From: Hyphomonas sp.
Lineage (GTDB): Bacteria; Pseudomonadota; Alphaproteobacteria; Caulobacterales; Hyphomonadaceae
Reading direction: 5' to 3'
Assembly (NCBI RefSeq): GCF_022844445.1
Contig: NZ_JALHLS010000007.1
Span: forward strand, 1 to 64,000
DNA length: 64,000 nt
Shown: positions 61,916 through 64,000 of the stretch, one piece after another
Position numbering within the stretch: the first letter of the stretch is position 1
Layout: each line of letters opens with the position of its first letter
Notes under the pieces: model-generated
What the model saw: only the letters and a program-made list of their open reading frames with translations
The model's database searches: none
Told to the model about the DNA's origin: nothing
Translations under genes and position numbers: made by a program

Positions 61916-64000
61916 TTACTCTGCCGGCTGCGCCAGCGCTTCGGTCTCGGCTTCAAGCTTTCGGGTAACGTCTCCGGGCGACCCGGTGCCGCGGGCGAGG
62001 AGGTTGTAGGCGGCCGGGACAACCAGGAGGGCCACCGTCACGGCGGCAATCGCGCCGAAGAAGATGACGATGCCGATGGCAGTGCGCGTTTCGGCACCGG
62101 CCCCGTGGGTGAAGATCAGAGGCAGGGCGCCGGCGGCCGTTGTCATCCCGGTCATCAGGATCGGACGGAATCGGGCGAGGGCGGCTTCCTTGAGCGCGAC
62201 GTCGAATTCCTTGCCCTGGTCGCGCAGCTGGTTGGCGAACTCGACCACGAGAATCCCGTTCTTGGCCGCCAGTCCCACGAGCATGATAAGACCGATCTGG
62301 GTATAGATATTCAACGTCTGGCCGGTCAGCCACAGGCCCATCATGCCGCCGGCGAGCGTCGCCGGCACGCACAGCATGATGATCAGCGGGTGGACCCAGC
62401 TTTCGAACTGCGCAGCGAGTACGAGGAAGACGATCAGAAGGCCGAGGCCGAAGACGAAGAGGATGGACGAGCCGGCGGAGCGGAACTCGAGCGACTGGCC
62501 CTTGAAGTCGATCTGGGCTTCCTCCGGCAGCACGTCCCGGGCGACCCGCTCCATCCCATCAAGAGCGGCGCCGAGGTTCACGCCGGGCGCGAGGTTGGCA
62601 TCAATGGTGATGGCGCGTACGCGGTTGTACCGGTTCAGCGTCGGGCTGTCGGCGAACGGCACGATGGTGACGACGCTGGCGAGGGGGACGAGTTCGCCGG
62701 AGCGGGCTGAGCGCACATAGATGTTCTGGACGTCGTTGGGTGTCGACTGTTCCGAACGCAGGCCCTCGAGGATGACGTCATACTCTTCGCCATTGTCGAT
62801 ATAGGTCGTCACCCGGCGCGAGCCGAGCATGGTCTGCAGGGTCGATCCGATTTCGGAGACGGTCACGCCGAGGTCGGAGGCACGCTGGTAATTGATCTGT
62901 ATCCGGTACTGCGGCTGGGTTTCCTTATAGTCCCAGTCGACGTCTGTGATGCCGGGATTGTTCGCTTCGAGAGCCGCGACGAAGGTGTCGCGCCATTCCA
63001 CGACCTGTTCGTAGGAGGGGCCGCCGATGACGAACTGGACCGGCTTGCCGCCGCCGCCGGCAAGGCCCTGGCGCATGATCGCGAAGGCGCGGATGCCGGG
63101 CAGGTCGGAGAGCTTGCCGTTGATCTCGTTGATCACCTCATCGGCAGGGCGCCGGTCGCCCCATTCGGCCAGCACGGCGACGACGTTGCCCTGGTTGTAG
63201 GCATTGGAGCCAAAGCCCGGGGCGCGGACGAGCAGTCGGCTGATCTCGCCGGATTCCGTATACGGAAGGAGGCGCCGCTCTATCTCGTCGAGGTATTTCG
63301 ACATGTACTCGAAGGAGGCGCCTTCCGGGCCTCGCACGGTCACGAAGAAGCTGCCACGGTCCTCGCGCGGCGTGTATTCCTGTCCGAGCGTCTGGAACAG
63401 GAACCAGATCGATCCAAAGGCGGCGAGGAGGCCGGCGATCAGGAAGATCGGCGATTTGACCACGAGATCGAAGATCTTGCTGTAGAGCCACTTGATCCGG
63501 TCAAATACACTGTCGATCAGGTTGGGGATGACGGCCAAGGGACCCTTGCGCGATTCGCCGTGGGGTTTCAGGATCTTGGAGGCCAGCATCGGCGACAGGG
63601 TCAGCGCGACGAATCCGGAGATGGCGACAGAACCCGCAATGGCGACCGCAAACTCGGTGAACAGGCGCCCGGTATTGCCCTGCATGAACGTGATCGGGAT
63701 GAACACGGCCATGAGCACGAGCGTGGTGGCGACAACGGCAAAGCCGACCTGGCGCGTGCCGTTATAGGCGGCGACGAGCGGCGTTTCACCGAGCTCTTCC
63801 ATGCGCCGGTGGATGTTTTCGAGCACCACGATGGCGTCGTCCACGATCAGCCCGATGGCGAGCACGAGCGCAAGCAGCGTGAGGAGGTTCAGCGACAGGC
63901 CGAGCACGAGCAGGATGATGAACGTGCCGATCACCGAGACCGGCACGGTGACAGCCGGGATCAGCGTGGAGCGGAAACTGCCGAGGAAAAGGAAGATGAT
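61916..64000 (-). CDS. RND efflux transporter permease (HAE1 family), partial
   Basis: Inner-membrane proton-driven multidrug efflux pump of the AcrB/MexB group. The visible C-terminal 694 residues include the typical TM4 region LVLAIGLIVDDAIVVLENIHRRME (quoted in part), GFAVVATTLVLMAVFIPITF, the porter domain with GPEGASFEYMSKYLDE, and the final ILVVEFANQLRDQG and RPILMTGMTTAAGALPLIF helices. The gene continues past the right edge; the reading frame is still open at 64000. The usual membrane-fusion partner gene would lie beyond the edge. Confidence 0.95.
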   Translation of the reverse strand: MIFLFLGSFRSTLIPAVTVPVSVIGTFIILLVLGLSLNLLTLLALVLAIGLIVDDAIVVLENIHRRMEELGETPLVAAYNGTRQVGFAVVATTLVLMAVFIPITFMQGNTGRLFTEFAVAIAGSVAISGFVALTLSPMLASKILKPHGESRKGPLAVIPNLIDSVFDRIKWLYSKIFDLVVKSPIFLIAGLLAAFGSIWFLFQTLGQEYTPREDRGSFFVTVRGPEGASFEYMSKYLDEIERRLLPYTESGEISRLLVRAPGFGSNAYNQGNVVAVLAEWGDRRPADEVINEINGKLSDLPGIRAFAIMRQGLAGGGGKPVQFVIGGPSYEQVVEWRDTFVAALEANNPGITDVDWDYKETQPQYRIQINYQRASDLGVTVSEIGSTLQTMLGSRRVTTYIDNGEEYDVILEGLRSEQSTPNDVQNIYVRSARSGELVPLASVVTIVPFADSPTLNRYNRVRAITIDANLAPGVNLGAALDGMERVARDVLPEEAQIDFKGQSLEFRSAGSSILFVFGLGLLIVFLVLAAQFESWVHPLIIMLCVPATLAGGMMGLWLTGQTLNIYTQIGLIMLVGLAAKNGILVVEFANQLRDQGKEFDVALKEAALARFRPILMTGMTTAAGALPLIFTHGAGAETRTAIGIVIFFGAIAAVTVALLVVPAAYNLLARGTGSPGDVTRKLEAETEALAQPAE

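Noticed and set aside
61316-62710. 464-residue plus-strand open frame over the thioesterase and RND genes
   Set aside because: It spans two genuine genes on the other strand and shows no protein family pattern.

Overview
The window is a GC-rich stretch of an alphaproteobacterial chromosome. The best guess is a marine or freshwater member of the Hyphomonadaceae (Hyphomonas-like); this is inferred from protein style and content, not from a search. Pointers are the alphaproteobacteria-typical families TIGR02300 and DUF1150, the helix-hairpin-helix tail on ribosomal protein S1, two large TonB-dependent receptors, polyhydroxyalkanoate depolymerase, and the lptC-lptA-lptB-rpoN block. Genes are tightly packed on both strands. 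No insertion sequence, integrase, phage gene or CRISPR array was seen, so this reads as core chromosome with a few accessory islands.

Layout. 1-9.9 kb: small housekeeping genes (a YmdB-type phosphoesterase, YebC, RpiB), two lipoproteins of unknown function, a class III CoA-transferase and SelO. 10-13 kb: a TonB-dependent receptor. 13.2-22.6 kb: a minus-strand run with an esterase, a feruloyl-CoA-synthase-like ligase, GlmM, CysQ, a tandem FKBP, threonine ammonia-lyase and a fused ABC ATPase. 22.7-25.6 kb: an OmpW-like porin, an iron alcohol dehydrogenase and a Tag-like glycosylase. 25.6-30.3 kb: a possible phosphorus island with a beta-propeller phytase, a divergent TonB receptor, a CHAD-domain protein and PHO-box-like sequence. 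30.4-36.3 kb: MarR regulator and porin, PHA depolymerase, and a cysteine-synthase-like gene divergent from an Lrp regulator.

36.3-40.8 kb is the most interesting block: a ZIP metal transporter divergent from a His-rich lipoprotein (DUF2796/ZrgA type), an ABC ATPase, an ABC permease and a DUF3299 lipoprotein. An AT-rich perfect palindrome lies in the shared promoter region and looks like a Zur operator. The permease carries a one-base deletion. The block looks like a zinc-acquisition module.

40.8-51 kb: HAD hydrolase, SoxR with a perfect SoxR box, MscL, IHF-beta, S1, CMP kinase, SDR and old-yellow-enzyme oxidoreductases, and AroA. 51.3 kb: tRNA-Ala(GGC). 51.8-54.6 kb: a beta-helix lipoprotein, a diheme cytochrome and a small lipoprotein. 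54.6-59.4 kb: YaiI, RNase D, then LptC, LptA, LptB and sigma-54. 59.5-61.8 kb: ribokinase, nucleoside hydrolase and thioesterase in an overlapping operon. The window ends inside an RND efflux pump gene.
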